A DNA stretch of 64,000 bases from Macrococcoides caseolyticum (lineage in GTDB: Bacteria; Bacillota; Bacilli; Staphylococcales; Staphylococcaceae), in assembly GCF_002902665.1 (NCBI RefSeq), contig NZ_PPRM01000025.1, forward strand, positions 1 through 64,000. The letters are read 5' to 3'. Below are positions 26,035-34,907 of this stretch, one piece after another. Below the pieces are notes generated by a model. That model was given only the letters and a program-made list of their open reading frames with translations, was not told where the DNA came from and made no database searches. How positions within the stretch are numbered: position 1 is the first letter of the stretch; every line of letters begins with the position of its first letter. A program made the translations under genes and the position numbers.

Positions 26035-27003
26035 ATGATAGCTGTAAACTGGAATACACAAGAAGATATGACGAACATGTTCTGGAGACAGAATATCTCA
26101 CAGATGTGGGTAGAATCTGAATTTAAAGTATCAAAAGACATCGCAAGCTGGAAAGAGTTAACTGATGATGAGAAGTTTACATTTAATCATGCGCTTGCCG
26201 GACTTACTGGATTAGATACGCACCAGGCAGATGATGGTATGCCGCTTATTGGTCTACATACGCAAGATTTGAGAAAGAAAGCAGTATATTCGTTTATGGG
26301 GATGATGGAGCAAATCCATGCGAAAAGTTATTCACATATCTTTACAACGTTATTACCATCTGCTGAAACGAACGATTTACTGGATAACTGGGTTGTGAAT
26401 GAACCACATCTAAAGTTTAAATCAGAAAAGATTGTTGCTAGATACCATAAACTTTGGGGCAAAGAAGCAACAATCTATGATCAGTATATGGCACGTGTTG
26501 CAAGTGTATTTTTAGAAACATTCTTATTCTATAGTGGCTTTTATTATCCACTATACCTAGCTGGTCAAGGTCGTATGACGACGAGTGGAGAGATTATTCG
26601 TAAGATTCTGCTTGATGAATCAATTCACGGTGTGTTTACTGGATTGGATGCACAAAGCTTACGCAATGAAATGACAGAAGATGAGAAAATTCGCGCAGAT
26701 AAAGAAATGTATGACCTACTAAAAGAATTATATGCAAATGAAGAAAGTTATACAAAGATGTTATATGATCGCGTAGGTTTAACTGAAGATGTGCTCAACT
26801 ATGTGCAGTATAACGGTAATAAAGCATTAGCCAATTTAGGATTTGAACCATACTTCGAAGAAAAAGGATTCAATCCCATTATCGAAAATGCTTTAAACAC
26901 TTCTACGAAAAACCATGACTTCTTCAGCGTTAAAGGTGACGGTTATGTTATCGCATTAAACGTAGAAGCATTAACAGACGAAGACTTCCAATTTGAATCT
27001 TAA
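26035..27003 (+). CDS. nrdF: Class Ib ribonucleoside-diphosphate reductase beta subunit NrdF
   Basis: The 322-residue radical-generating subunit. Metal ligands are visible in the family segments GLDTHQADDG, EQIHAKSYSHIF, the ETFLFYSGFYYP stretch and the ILLDESIHGVF motif. The radical tyrosine lies in the KSYSHIF region. C-terminal residues (EALTDEDFQFES) form the usual peptide that docks NrdF onto NrdE. The gene is third in nrdI-nrdE-nrdF, 63 nt after nrdE, followed by a clear terminator. Confidence 0.97.
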   Translation: MIAVNWNTQEDMTNMFWRQNISQMWVESEFKVSKDIASWKELTDDEKFTFNHALAGLTGLDTHQADDGMPLIGLHTQDLRKKAVYSFMGMMEQIHAKSYSHIFTTLLPSAETNDLLDNWVVNEPHLKFKSEKIVARYHKLWGKEATIYDQYMARVASVFLETFLFYSGFYYPLYLAGQGRMTTSGEIIRKILLDESIHGVFTGLDAQSLRNEMTEDEKIRADKEMYDLLKELYANEESYTKMLYDRVGLTEDVLNYVQYNGNKALANLGFEPYFEEKGFNPIIENALNTSTKNHDFFSVKGDGYVIALNVEALTDEDFQFES

Positions 27004-27011
27004 TATTTGAC

Positions 27012-27042
27012 GAGCTTGTGACAAATGTCGCAAGCTCTTTTT
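27012..27042 (+). terminator. Terminator of the nrdIEF operon
   Basis: GAGCTTG (27012-27018) pairs with CAAGCTC (27031-27037), then five T. Confidence 0.92.
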
Positions 27043-27051
27043 GAGTACAGT

Positions 27052-27064
27052 ATTTGTCACAAAT
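27052..27064. promoter_or_regulatory. 13-bp palindrome upstream of the YtkA-like lipoprotein gene
   Basis: ATTTGT-C-ACAAAT is a perfect palindrome around one base. It lies just before a possible promoter TTGCTA (27071-27076), 17-nt spacer, CATAAT (27094-27099). Operator function is inferred from position only. Confidence 0.4.
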
Positions 27065-27130
27065 TGGACATTGCTAGAAATATGTAAAACAGACATAATT
27101 GTAAGCGTATAAATATTGAGGAGGAACATT

Positions 27131-27880
27131 ATGAACACAAAAAAATTATTGATGATAGGTCTATGCACAGTTGCTTTAGCAGCATGTGGCAAAGAAGAAA
27201 AGAAAGAAGGCCATGAAGGGCATGAAAATCATGCAACAACATCTGATAAAAAAGTACAACCGTTAACGGTAGATCTAACTGTACCTGAGCATGTAGAAAA
27301 GGGGAAAACAGTAGAAATTAAAGCACTCGTGAAACATGGGAAAGAAAAAGTAAATGATGCTGATGAAGTAATGTTTGAAGTGATTAAAGATGGCGATACA
27401 AAAAATTCTGTTAAAGAAAAAGTGAAAGAAGCGAAAGATGGCGTTTATACGTTTACATATAACTTTAAAGAAGATGGCACATATAACATTATCAGCCATG
27501 TTACAGCATTTAACCAGCATACAATGCCGAATAAAGAAATAACGATTGGCGATGCTGCACAACAGCATAGTCATCAAGATCATCATCATGCAGGTATGAT
27601 TCATATAATGGACATTAAAGCAGAGAAAGATAAAGAAACAACATTAATGATGCATGTAATGGATGCAGAAGGCAAACCATTAACAGAAGCAGCTGTTGCA
27701 AGATTTGAAGTGAAGGCACCTTCTGGAAAGACTGAGTGGGTGGACTTGCAGGAAAGTAAAATCGGAGAATATGAAACAAAGCATATATTTAATGAGAGTG
27801 GAAAATATACAGTTACAGCACATGCAGAAAAGCAACCCGATTTTCATGTTCATAATGACACAGAATTTGAAGTGAAATAA
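27131..27880 (+). CDS. Lipoprotein with two YtkA/FixH-like domains
   Basis: A 249-residue exported lipoprotein. The signal peptide ends in the lipobox LAAC (Cys about residue 19), followed by a His/Glu/Lys-rich linker. Two beta-sandwich YtkA-like domains follow, the first from about residue 45 (VQPLTVDLTVPEHVEKGKTVEIKALV) and the second from about residue 155 (IHIMDIKAEKDKETTLMMHVMD). Between them is a histidine-rich segment (HSHQDHHHAGM) that may bind metal. YtkA-like proteins are often linked to copper handling or oxidase assembly, but the role here is unproven. GAGGAGGAA precedes ATG 27131. Confidence 0.85.
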   Translation: MNTKKLLMIGLCTVALAACGKEEKKEGHEGHENHATTSDKKVQPLTVDLTVPEHVEKGKTVEIKALVKHGKEKVNDADEVMFEVIKDGDTKNSVKEKVKEAKDGVYTFTYNFKEDGTYNIISHVTAFNQHTMPNKEITIGDAAQQHSHQDHHHAGMIHIMDIKAEKDKETTLMMHVMDAEGKPLTEAAVARFEVKAPSGKTEWVDLQESKIGEYETKHIFNESGKYTVTAHAEKQPDFHVHNDTEFEVK

Positions 27881-27894
27881 GCGCTCAATAATAA

Positions 27895-27934
27895 AGGGCT
27901 TGAGATATCATAACGTATATCTCAAGCTCTTTTT
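27895..27934. terminator. Bidirectional terminator between the YtkA-like gene and murB
   Basis: AGGGCTTGAGATAT (27895-27908) pairs with ATATCTCAAGCTCT (27917-27930) with one mismatch, then T-run. The minus strand also has TTTATTATT after the stem. Confidence 0.92.
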
Positions 27935-27955
27935 GACTAATAGTTTCTATTTTTA

Positions 27956-28870
27956 TTATAAGGGTTCACCGATAATTCTTACTTCTGTTTCTAGCGCTAT
28001 GCCTGAATTTTTATAGACAGTTTCCTGAATATGCGCAATCATATTTTCATAATCAGTCGCAGTTCCTTCGTTCACATTTACGATAAAGCCAGCATGTTTT
28101 TCAGAGACTTGCACGCCACCAATAGTATGACCTTGTAATTGTGCATCTTGAATCAGTTTACCGGCAAAGTGGCCCGGTGGACGTCTAAACACACTCCCGC
28201 AAGATGGATATTCTAGTGGCTGCTTTGATTCACGGCGTTCAGTGAGTATGTCCATTTGTGACTGGATAGATTGAATATCCCCAGGAGCAAGCTTAAAACT
28301 AGCTTCAAGTACGACAAAATGTTCTTTTTGGATAATACTAGTACGGTAGTCAAGTTCTAATGCCTGATTATCAAGTGAGATGATTTCACCCTCATGGTTA
28401 ATGACTAAAGCATGATCGATCACATCCTTAATTTCACCACCATAAGCTCCTGCATTCATAAATACAGCACCACCAACAGAGCCTGGAATACCACACGCAA
28501 ATTCAAGGCCAGTTAAATGATGGTCTCTTGCAATTCTGCTAACATCGATAATCGCTGCACCACTGCTGGCTGTTATACTGTGTCCATGAACTCTTATTTT
28601 GGTAAGATTAAGTAGACTGATAACGATACCTCTAATACCACCATCGCGAATGATGATATTTGAACCATTCCCTAAAAATGTAACTGGGATATCGTTTTGT
28701 CTAGCTATATTTAATGCCGCCTGAACCTCTGTATAACTTGTCGGCATGATATATATATCAGCATTGCCACCAGTTTTCGTATAAGTATATTTCTTTAATG
28801 GTTCATTGATTTTTATATGTTCTGACTGAATAGATTTCTTCAGTTGATCGACTATAGTGTGTAATTCCAT
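27956..28870 (-). CDS. murB: UDP-N-acetylenolpyruvoylglucosamine reductase MurB
   Basis: A flavoenzyme that reduces the enolpyruvyl group of UDP-GlcNAc-enolpyruvate to UDP-MurNAc, an early peptidoglycan step. The FAD-binding core contains [38 protein letters not shown] and [26 protein letters not shown]. The catalytic serine segment is [20 protein letters not shown] and the C-terminal glutamate lies in ETEVRIIG. This is the shorter type II form (304 residues). AAAGGGCGAA precedes ATG 28870; the open frame extends further, but without a better start. Confidence 0.97.
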
Positions 28871-28924
28871 AAATGTTCGCCCTTTCATTGAATTCATTCC
28901 TCATTATAGCAAAGGATAGCATAA

Positions 28925-29422
28925 TTAGACAGAAAGACATTGAAGAAACCAAGACGATTTTTCATCTTCATATTGTTTCAAGTTGAGATGTGCACCAATC
29001 TTCTGTTTAAAATAATTATATTCCGCAATATGATTCAGTAAATATCGTTGTCCTTCCAAATACTGAACTTGTTTTTTACTATCATTCTCAACAATATGAA
29101 GTCGAACTTGTTCATTAAGGGTTTTAAGGCTGTCAAACTGAGAAAAGACACATTTTTTCTTATATGGATGATGTAATCTATAGAAGCCTGATAAATTTAA
29201 ACGTTTTTCATCTAATGTCGTTATTTCATGAAGTCGCTTCACAATTACAAGAATATCGATAATTCCTGAAGTATTTGCTCCTTTAATTGCAGTAGATCCG
29301 ATGTGGTACGTTTTAATCACCGGTGAATCGAGCAGGTTCAATAGACTTTGCTGTATTATTTTGTACTCTGATGCATAGTGATCAGGTGAATGATTGATAA
29401 AGTTATTAGGTTTTAATTTCAT
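28925..29422 (-). CDS. GrpB/UPF0157-family nucleotidyltransferase-fold protein, divergent
   Basis: A 165-residue protein. The family's core is recognisable as YHIGSTAIKGANTSGIIDILVIV (GrpB consensus has HIGSTSVPGLxAKPxIDI). The later part, including LRLHIVE-like VRLHIVENDS and YLLNHIAEYNYFKQKI, also fits. The substitution of the usual Pro-Gly-Leu-Ala-Ala-Lys-Pro stretch suggests altered or lost activity. Its function is unknown in general. ATG 29422 follows AAAGGAAGA. It is in the same direction as murB, 54 nt upstream of the murB start, so co-transcription is likely. Confidence 0.75.
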   Translation of the reverse strand: MKLKPNNFINHSPDHYASEYKIIQQSLLNLLDSPVIKTYHIGSTAIKGANTSGIIDILVIVKRLHEITTLDEKRLNLSGFYRLHHPYKKKCVFSQFDSLKTLNEQVRLHIVENDSKKQVQYLEGQRYLLNHIAEYNYFKQKIGAHLNLKQYEDEKSSWFLQCLSV

Positions 29423-29512
29423 TTTGAATCTTCCTTTCATGTCTGAAAAAATAAATCATGTTTTCATTCTAATCATTTTTAGGTATAATATTGATATCTA
29501 AGGAGAGCCGAT

Positions 29513-30412
29513 ATGAATAAAATTAATATATTTATATATTTAATAATGAGTATATCAATTATTCTTGCAGCGTGTGGGAATAAAGTAACGTCTGATATTA
29601 AAAATTATAAAGCGGAAATGCAGGATGTACAATCAGAAGAAAAGAAGCTTGTTCATGAACTAGATAAACTAGGATTAGATAAAGCTGATCAATTGCTTGG
29701 ATCTGAAGTGACAGAAGAAAAGAAAAAGAAATTGAAGTTAATTGAAGCGTCAATACATAACAAGATAAAGCCTCAGCTGAAAGTTTATGAAAAAAAAGTA
29801 ATGGCAATTAATCCTGAAACCTCTGAAGTAAAGGATGTCCATAACATTTATAAAAGAAATTTAATCAAGAAAAAACAGTTTATTCTGGATCTGGAAAACT
29901 ATATGAAGTTATTTAATCAATCGATTCAATCTAATGAAAAGATACTTCAATATACGCAAGTATTTGAAAAGAATAAGGCTTTAAGTGAACAATATGCAAA
30001 TCAAGTTTCAGCGAAGGGGAAAGATGCAAAGGAATACGAATTATTAGCGGACATTATTAATGATAATAGTGAACAGCTTAAAAAGAAAGTTGAATATTTA
30101 TCAACTGATGCAACTGTCAAACAAAAACAGCAGTATATTGAAAATAAGCTACTCCCATTTCTAAAATCGAATGTTGATAAGCTCAATCAGACTCAGATCT
30201 CTTCTAAACACGTTTTAGGGATGCGTAAAGCAACGATTGAAATTTATTACAGCTTGATAAACTATTATAGGGAACGTAAGCTTGCGATGAATATTGAAAC
30301 AAAGTTACAAAATATGCCGATTCAAGATATTCTGAAAAATACAAAATATATTCAGTCAATTGATGATGAATATTATGAAGCTTTAAGAAAGCTAGAAGAA
30401 AAAAATAAATGA
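29513..30412 (+). CDS. YkyA-like lipoprotein with long coiled coil
   Basis: A 299-residue lipoprotein. The signal peptide ends ILAACG (lipobox Cys about residue 21). The rest is almost wholly charged helix rich in Lys/Glu/Gln, consistent with an extended coiled coil outside the membrane. The YkyA family (putative cell-wall-binding lipoproteins of bacilli and staphylococci) has this build. The sequence IEIYYSLINYYRERK near residue 245 resembles the staphylococcal lipoproteins named for an EMYY motif. No enzymatic motif is seen. It is divergent from the GrpB-like gene and ends in a shared terminator. Confidence 0.7.
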   Translation: MNKINIFIYLIMSISIILAACGNKVTSDIKNYKAEMQDVQSEEKKLVHELDKLGLDKADQLLGSEVTEEKKKKLKLIEASIHNKIKPQLKVYEKKVMAINPETSEVKDVHNIYKRNLIKKKQFILDLENYMKLFNQSIQSNEKILQYTQVFEKNKALSEQYANQVSAKGKDAKEYELLADIINDNSEQLKKKVEYLSTDATVKQKQQYIENKLLPFLKSNVDKLNQTQISSKHVLGMRKATIEIYYSLINYYRERKLAMNIETKLQNMPIQDILKNTKYIQSIDDEYYEALRKLEEKNK

Positions 30413-30440
30413 TACCGTATAATGGTATCATTTATTTTTT
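30403..30440. terminator. Bidirectional terminator between the YkyA-like gene and a small membrane protein gene
   Basis: AAATAAATGATACC (30403-30416) pairs with GGTATCATTTATTT (30424-30437). Both flanks are A/T runs. It overlaps the coding ends of both convergent genes. Confidence 0.92.
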
Positions 30441-30647
30441 TAAGTATTGTTGTTCTTTTTGTTTCTTCGATATGATGATATTTTTAGAAATTACTGTAAG
30501 CACCCAGACGATAAATGCAGCAATAATGATGAATGAAAGGCCACTATGATTTTTGAAATCAATGACAAACAATACTACATAGATAAACAGACATAAATTA
30601 ATGGTATCTACGAAAGTCCAGCGTTTTAATGGATATTTTTGATTCAT
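30432..30647 (-). CDS. Small two-helix membrane protein, unknown function
   Basis: A 71-residue protein beginning MNQKYPLKRWTFVDTINLCLFIYVVLFVIDF. It has two hydrophobic helices separated by a short loop (KNHSGLS) and a Lys/Gln-rich tail. GGAGG precedes the ATG at 30647. The gene converges on the YkyA-like lipoprotein gene and shares its terminator. I do not recognise a family. Confidence 0.72.
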   Translation of the reverse strand: MNQKYPLKRWTFVDTINLCLFIYVVLFVIDFKNHSGLSFIIIAAFIVWVLTVISKNIIISKKQKEQQYLKK

Positions 30648-30792
30648 GATAGCCTCCAATAAAGATATTTATTTCATTATATCATGTGTATTATATTAAG
30701 ATAAGGGTATAATAAATATTAATGAGATTGCTAAATATTTAGAAGCGTGATATATTTTATCTTTGAAGGCACAGATAGGTGGAAAAAATAAG

Positions 30793-31113
30793 ATGATGAT
30801 TAAAATTAATACAATCGAGCAGTTCGAGAAATTATTAGATGAACATACGAATGTATATTTCCTGAAACACTCTGATACTTGTCCAATCTCTGCAAGTGCA
30901 TATGACCAGTTTGAGAACTTTATGTACGAAAGAGATATTAATGGTTATTACTTAATTGTTCAGCAAGCTAGAGAACTTTCAGATTATATTGCTGATTTAA
31001 CTAAAGTAAAGCATGAATCCCCTCAAGCTTTTTATTTCTCAGATAAAGCTGTGAAATGGCATGACAGTCATAGAAATATTACAATAGCAAATCTTTCTAA
31101 AGCAGAAGAATAG
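30793..31113 (+). CDS. brxC: Bacillithiol-system monothiol bacilliredoxin BrxC (YtxJ)
   Basis: A 106-residue thioredoxin-fold protein of the YtxJ family. The single active-site cysteine lies in HSDTCPISASAYDQF, the TCPxS motif of these monothiol bacilliredoxins. The conserved HESPQAFYF segment (cis-proline side) is also present. It should remove bacillithiol from oxidised proteins in the cytoplasm. AGGTGGA precedes two adjacent ATGs (30793 and 30796). A terminator-like hairpin separates it from the next gene. Confidence 0.88.
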   Translation: MMIKINTIEQFEKLLDEHTNVYFLKHSDTCPISASAYDQFENFMYERDINGYYLIVQQARELSDYIADLTKVKHESPQAFYFSDKAVKWHDSHRNITIANLSKAEE

Positions 31114-31141
31114 AATGTACGATGCTTTATCAAAACAATCG

Positions 31142-31175
31142 ATAACTAATAGAATTTCTATTAGTTATTTATTTT
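31142..31175 (+). terminator. Terminator after brxC
   Basis: ATAACTAATAG (31142-31152) pairs with CTATTAGTTAT (31158-31168), then TTATTTTT. The next gene's Shine-Dalgarno follows at once, so partial read-through may feed it. Confidence 0.75.
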
Positions 31176-31186
31176 TGGAGGAAACA

Positions 31187-32254
31187 ATGAAAATATTAAT
31201 AGCGATGGATACTTTCTTTACGTTATATTCTCAATATGCGAATCAGTATGTATATGACGGGATAGAAATAGAAGATGCAAATGTAGTGATGGTACCATTA
31301 TTTGAGAGCGATAACAATATGATTGATGCCCTGCTTACATGGGAAAAAGGAGCGAAACTCTCACGACAAGTTTATAATGGTGATCTGGTTGAAAAAGATA
31401 TTCAAGTTGCACGCATTGTTCATGACACAATGCTGATTGATGCGGGACAGTTCTTAAATAGCGAAGTGCCTGAAGAAACTTCAAGTTACGGACTTGGCCA
31501 GATGATAATAAATGGTGTGGATATGGGAATAACATCGTTTATTATCTCATTAGGAAATGTTAACGTATTCGATGCAGGTGCTGGGATGCTACAGGCACTA
31601 GGTGCTAAGTTCTATGATCGAGAGCAGCGATTGATTGAACATGTGATGCATCAAGGGCTGCTTAAATTTGTACGTTACATGCATTTTGATGATATGGATT
31701 CAAGGTTAAAACATGTGAACTTCAAGATTATTTCTGACCATGAATATCATAATTATGGAAAAAAAAGTCAAATTAGTGTTCAGGACCATGCTTTTGACGT
31801 TAAACAACGAGTAGATAATAGTATATGGTATATGCTTCAGCAATTTAAAAAGCACGGCTTAGATTATACATGCTCTCCATATGGAGGCGATGGTGGAGCA
31901 CTTAGAACAATCTTTGAACAATATTTTAAAGCAGATATCAGAACTTCCGCACAGCTCATCTTTGAACGAACGCATATTGAAACGTTATTAGAAGAAGCAG
32001 ATATGATTATTTATGGTGGAGGAAGTAATGAAGAGACATCAGGCTCATTGATTGTCAGTGAAATCAACAAACGTATCGACAAAAGTAAGCAATATATCTA
32101 TCTTTCTGCAGGTAAACAATTTCTTCCTCCGCATATAAAGGATAGTGTCGTACCATTAAATGTCTATCCAGAAGTTACTGAGCATACAGAAGATATACAG
32201 ATTGGATTACAGTTACAGCAAGCGATTCAAAGTATCATGAAATTAAGTAAGTAA
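31187..32254 (+). CDS. Divergent glycerate-kinase-family protein
   Basis: A 355-residue protein related to the GarK/GlxK glycerate kinases. Recognisable features are the start MKILIAMDTFF, the SSYGLGQMIINGVDMGITSFIISLGNVNVFDAGAGMLQALGAKFYD block (family GGSATNDGGxGMLxALG), SPYGGDGGALRTIFEQYF and the near-C-terminal YGGGSNEETSGSLIVSEINKR. Several usually invariant residues differ: N-V-N-V-F in place of S-A-T-N-D, and no typical TGEGxxDxQ. It is also slightly short. Kinase activity on glycerate is therefore uncertain. GGAGG precedes ATG 31187. Confidence 0.72.
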   Translation: MKILIAMDTFFTLYSQYANQYVYDGIEIEDANVVMVPLFESDNNMIDALLTWEKGAKLSRQVYNGDLVEKDIQVARIVHDTMLIDAGQFLNSEVPEETSSYGLGQMIINGVDMGITSFIISLGNVNVFDAGAGMLQALGAKFYDREQRLIEHVMHQGLLKFVRYMHFDDMDSRLKHVNFKIISDHEYHNYGKKSQISVQDHAFDVKQRVDNSIWYMLQQFKKHGLDYTCSPYGGDGGALRTIFEQYFKADIRTSAQLIFERTHIETLLEEADMIIYGGGSNEETSGSLIVSEINKRIDKSKQYIYLSAGKQFLPPHIKDSVVPLNVYPEVTEHTEDIQIGLQLQQAIQSIMKLSK

Positions 32255-32257
32255 TAT

Positions 32258-32306
32258 AAGACCCGAATAGTGTAGACATAAATTATGCCTGCATTATTCG
32301 GGTCTT
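32258..32306. terminator. Long hairpin between the glycerate-kinase-family gene and pepT
   Basis: AAGACCCGAATA (32258-32269) pairs with TATTCGGGTCTT (32295-32306), with further partial pairing inside. No good T-run follows, but the position between convergent genes suggests a transcript end. Confidence 0.75.
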
Positions 32307-32331
32307 GTTATAGTGATGAAGATGTGGATGC

Positions 32332-33555
32332 TTAAGCCTTCTCTTCAAACTTCTGTAATATACCAACGATATTCATAACAGCACGTTCCATGTCATCGAC
32401 AGAGACATATTCATATGGGCCATGATAATTTTCTCCACCTGTAAATAAGTTTGGTGTAGGTAAACCCATATATGATAACTGGCTACCATCAGTACCCCCG
32501 CGAATCGGTTCGACAATGGGTTCGATGTTTAATGATTTCATTACTTCAAGGGGGATATCTATAAGCTGTGGATGAGGTGTGATTTTCTCGCCCATATTGT
32601 AATACTGATCATTAATCTCGATATGCGCAGCTTGTTCTCCATATTCGTTCTGTATTGATGTTATGATTTCATGCATCTTTACTTTACGTGCTTCAAACTG
32701 CTCACGAGAATGGTCTCTTATAATATATGAAAGTTGTGCACGTTCAACATTTCCGTTCAACTCCATCAAATGGAAGAACCCTTCATAACCTTCTGTATGT
32801 TCCGGTACTTCATTTGCCGGTAAAGAAGACTGGAAGCGTACTGCAAGGTTGAGCGCATTAACCATCTTATCTTTAGCGCTTCCTGGATGCACATTTACCC
32901 CGTTAAACGTAACATTGACGCCTGCTGCATTAAAACTTTCATATTGCAGTTCTCCACGACGGCCTCCGTCGATCGTATATGCGAAATCACAAGCAAAACG
33001 CTCTACATCAAATTTATGTGGTCCACGTCCGATTTCTTCGTCTGGAGTAAAGCCGAAACGAATTTTGCCATGTTTGATCTCAGGGTGGGCAATCAAGTAT
33101 TCTATTGCTGTCATAATTTCAGCGATACCCGCTTTGTTATCTGCACCAAGCAATGTAGTGCCATCAGTCGTAATTAATGTGTGTCCTTTGTAAAGAGAGA
33201 GTTCTGGAAACTTTGCTGTTTCAATCTTAAGACCACTCTTTAAAGTGATATCATTCCCATCATATGACTGAATAATCTGTGGATTAACGTTTGTTCCGGT
33301 GAAATCTGTAGCGGTATCTACATGAGCTAACAGACCAATAACAGGAACATCTTTATTAGTATTTGATGGTAATGTTGCAAATAAGTAACCATATTCATCG
33401 ATATCCGTTTCAAGCCCTAATTGCTCTATCTCCTGTTTAAGCTGATTAAGAAGATTCCACTGTTTATCTGTTGATGGTGTTGTTGTGCTCGAAGCATCAG
33501 ATTGCGTATCGATAACAACATAAGAAGTAAGTCTATCAATTAATTTTTCTTTCAT
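32332..33555 (-). CDS. pepT: Peptidase T (tripeptidase)
   Basis: A 407-residue M20-family dizinc aminopeptidase that removes the N-terminal residue of tripeptides. Zinc ligands and catalytic residues are visible: [11 protein letters not shown] (His, Asp), [12 protein letters not shown] (bridging Asp), [10 protein letters not shown] (catalytic Glu and ligand), and [14 protein letters not shown] (His). The dimerisation domain includes [18 protein letters not shown] before ATG 33555 fixes the start. Together with the two POT transporters it would supply amino acids from imported peptides. Confidence 0.96.
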   Translation of the reverse strand: MKEKLIDRLTSYVVIDTQSDASSTTTPSTDKQWNLLNQLKQEIEQLGLETDIDEYGYLFATLPSNTNKDVPVIGLLAHVDTATDFTGTNVNPQIIQSYDGNDITLKSGLKIETAKFPELSLYKGHTLITTDGTTLLGADNKAGIAEIMTAIEYLIAHPEIKHGKIRFGFTPDEEIGRGPHKFDVERFACDFAYTIDGGRRGELQYESFNAAGVNVTFNGVNVHPGSAKDKMVNALNLAVRFQSSLPANEVPEHTEGYEGFFHLMELNGNVERAQLSYIIRDHSREQFEARKVKMHEIITSIQNEYGEQAAHIEINDQYYNMGEKITPHPQLIDIPLEVMKSLNIEPIVEPIRGGTDGSQLSYMGLPTPNLFTGGENYHGPYEYVSVDDMERAVMNIVGILQKFEEKA

Positions 33556-33635
33556 CTGTATTCCTCCTGTCTTCATTATTATTATTCTATACTTAAAATG
33601 AATATGTGTCATGAATAAACTACGAAATCCGAAAG

Positions 33636-33683
33636 AAAAAAACTAGGAACATTTATCTAATGTCAAATGTTCCTAGTTTTTTT
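33636..33683 (-). terminator. Terminator of the yitT-gdpS-thrE operon
   Basis: A 19-bp perfect stem (33636-33654 with 33665-33683), ending in a T-run on the minus strand. The last six codons of yjjB lie in its first arm. Confidence 0.92.
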
Positions 33684-34127
33684 ATTCTTATGTTGAAAAT
33701 GCATATACATTTTCATAGTCGTTAAAAACAGCATTTCTGCAATCAATAGACCAAATGCAATTGCCCCAGAAGATAATGTCGCCTGACTACCTTTAATAAT
33801 TGCTTCACTAAAATCAGAGATAATCAGGTTCTTTGTTGCATCGTAAGCGACACCCCCGGGGACGAGTGGTATGATACCTGATACATTAAAGATGATGACA
33901 GGACGCTTGTAGATTCTTGCAAGGATATGTGCACATAGACTAAGGGCGAAGCTTCCAAGAAAAATGCTTACAGCATCAGATAATCCGTTTGAATTCGCAA
34001 TATAGTAGACAATCCAGCCGATGGCGCCAACAAAACCACAGGCAATAAGTAATTTTCTTGGCGCATTAAAGATAATCGAAAAGAACAAAGTCGCGAAAAA
34101 ACTGATGAAGGCCTGAAAAATAATCAT
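33663..34127 (-). CDS. Threonine/serine exporter small subunit (YjjB, ThrE_2 domain)
   Basis: A 154-residue membrane protein with about five helices. The family block RPVIIFNVSGIIPLVPGGVAYDATKNLI is present. YjjB-type proteins pair with YjjP-type proteins to form a threonine/serine or dicarboxylate exporter. The start overlaps the stop of the YjjP-like gene by four bases (ATGA), so the two are coupled. The coding end falls within the operon terminator. Confidence 0.9.
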   Translation of the reverse strand: MIIFQAFISFFATLFFSIIFNAPRKLLIACGFVGAIGWIVYYIANSNGLSDAVSIFLGSFALSLCAHILARIYKRPVIIFNVSGIIPLVPGGVAYDATKNLIISDFSEAIIKGSQATLSSGAIAFGLLIAEMLFLTTMKMYMHFQHKNKKTRNI

Positions 34128-34894
34128 ATTGTACCTCCGAAGATGATAAAGATTACGCCAACACCTGCACCAATTGCGAAAGCGGTAAGTGCCGCTTCCA
34201 CACCTTTAGTAATGCCGGCAATGAGCTGACCTGCCATCATATCACGAATTGCATTTGTAATCGGAACCCCTGGTACTAGAGGCATAACACCCGCTATGAT
34301 GATTTTATCGAGCGATTCACTAAAAAAATACTGCACACATGCGATAGCGATTAGAGCAATCACGACTGAGCCTGCAAACTCAGCAAAAAAACGAATCTTA
34401 AAATATGCTCCTATGCGCTCACAGATGTAATATCCAGCGAGCCCGCTGATAAATGCAGGTATTGCATCAGACGGACTGCCGTCAAACATAAACAGAAACA
34501 GCAAGGATACGATACCTGAAGATAAGACTTTAAGCCAGAATTTGTATTGAAGATTTGCTTTATCTAGTATATCGAGTGCCATCTTCGCTGATTCTAAAGA
34601 GACTTTTCCTGATGTAATCGCTCGTGAGATTTCGTTGACTTCTGAAATCTTTTCGAGGTCAGTAGTACGGTCTGATACACGATATAAGCGTGTCGAACTT
34701 TTTTCGTTAAGAGAGAAGATGATCGCAGTTGGTGTTACAAAACTATGCGTGTTATGAAGTCCGTAAAATTCTGCGATTCGCGTCATCGTATCTTCTACAC
34801 GATAAGTTTCCGCCCCTGCTTCGAGGAGGATTCTACCTGCAAGCATTGCAACATCTTTTACTTTTTGTTCATCGTAAAGTTGGTTTGAAAGCAT
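34124..34894 (-). CDS. Threonine/serine exporter large subunit (YjjP, ThrE domain)
   Basis: A 256-residue protein. The N-terminal soluble part (VAMLAGRILLEAGAETYRVEDTMTRIAEFYG) and the membrane part with AGVMPLVPGVPITNAIRDMMAGQLIAG are typical of the YjjP/ThrE family. It has about five helices. With YjjB it would export threonine/serine or, as shown for the E. coli pair, succinate-type acids. The substrate here is unknown. It follows gdpS with a 13-nt gap. AAGGAG precedes the ATG. Confidence 0.9.
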   Translation of the reverse strand: MLSNQLYDEQKVKDVAMLAGRILLEAGAETYRVEDTMTRIAEFYGLHNTHSFVTPTAIIFSLNEKSSTRLYRVSDRTTDLEKISEVNEISRAITSGKVSLESAKMALDILDKANLQYKFWLKVLSSGIVSLLFLFMFDGSPSDAIPAFISGLAGYYICERIGAYFKIRFFAEFAGSVVIALIAIACVQYFFSESLDKIIIAGVMPLVPGVPITNAIRDMMAGQLIAGITKGVEAALTAFAIGAGVGVIFIIFGGTI

Positions 34895-34907
34895 CTTTTT
34901 CTCCTTT

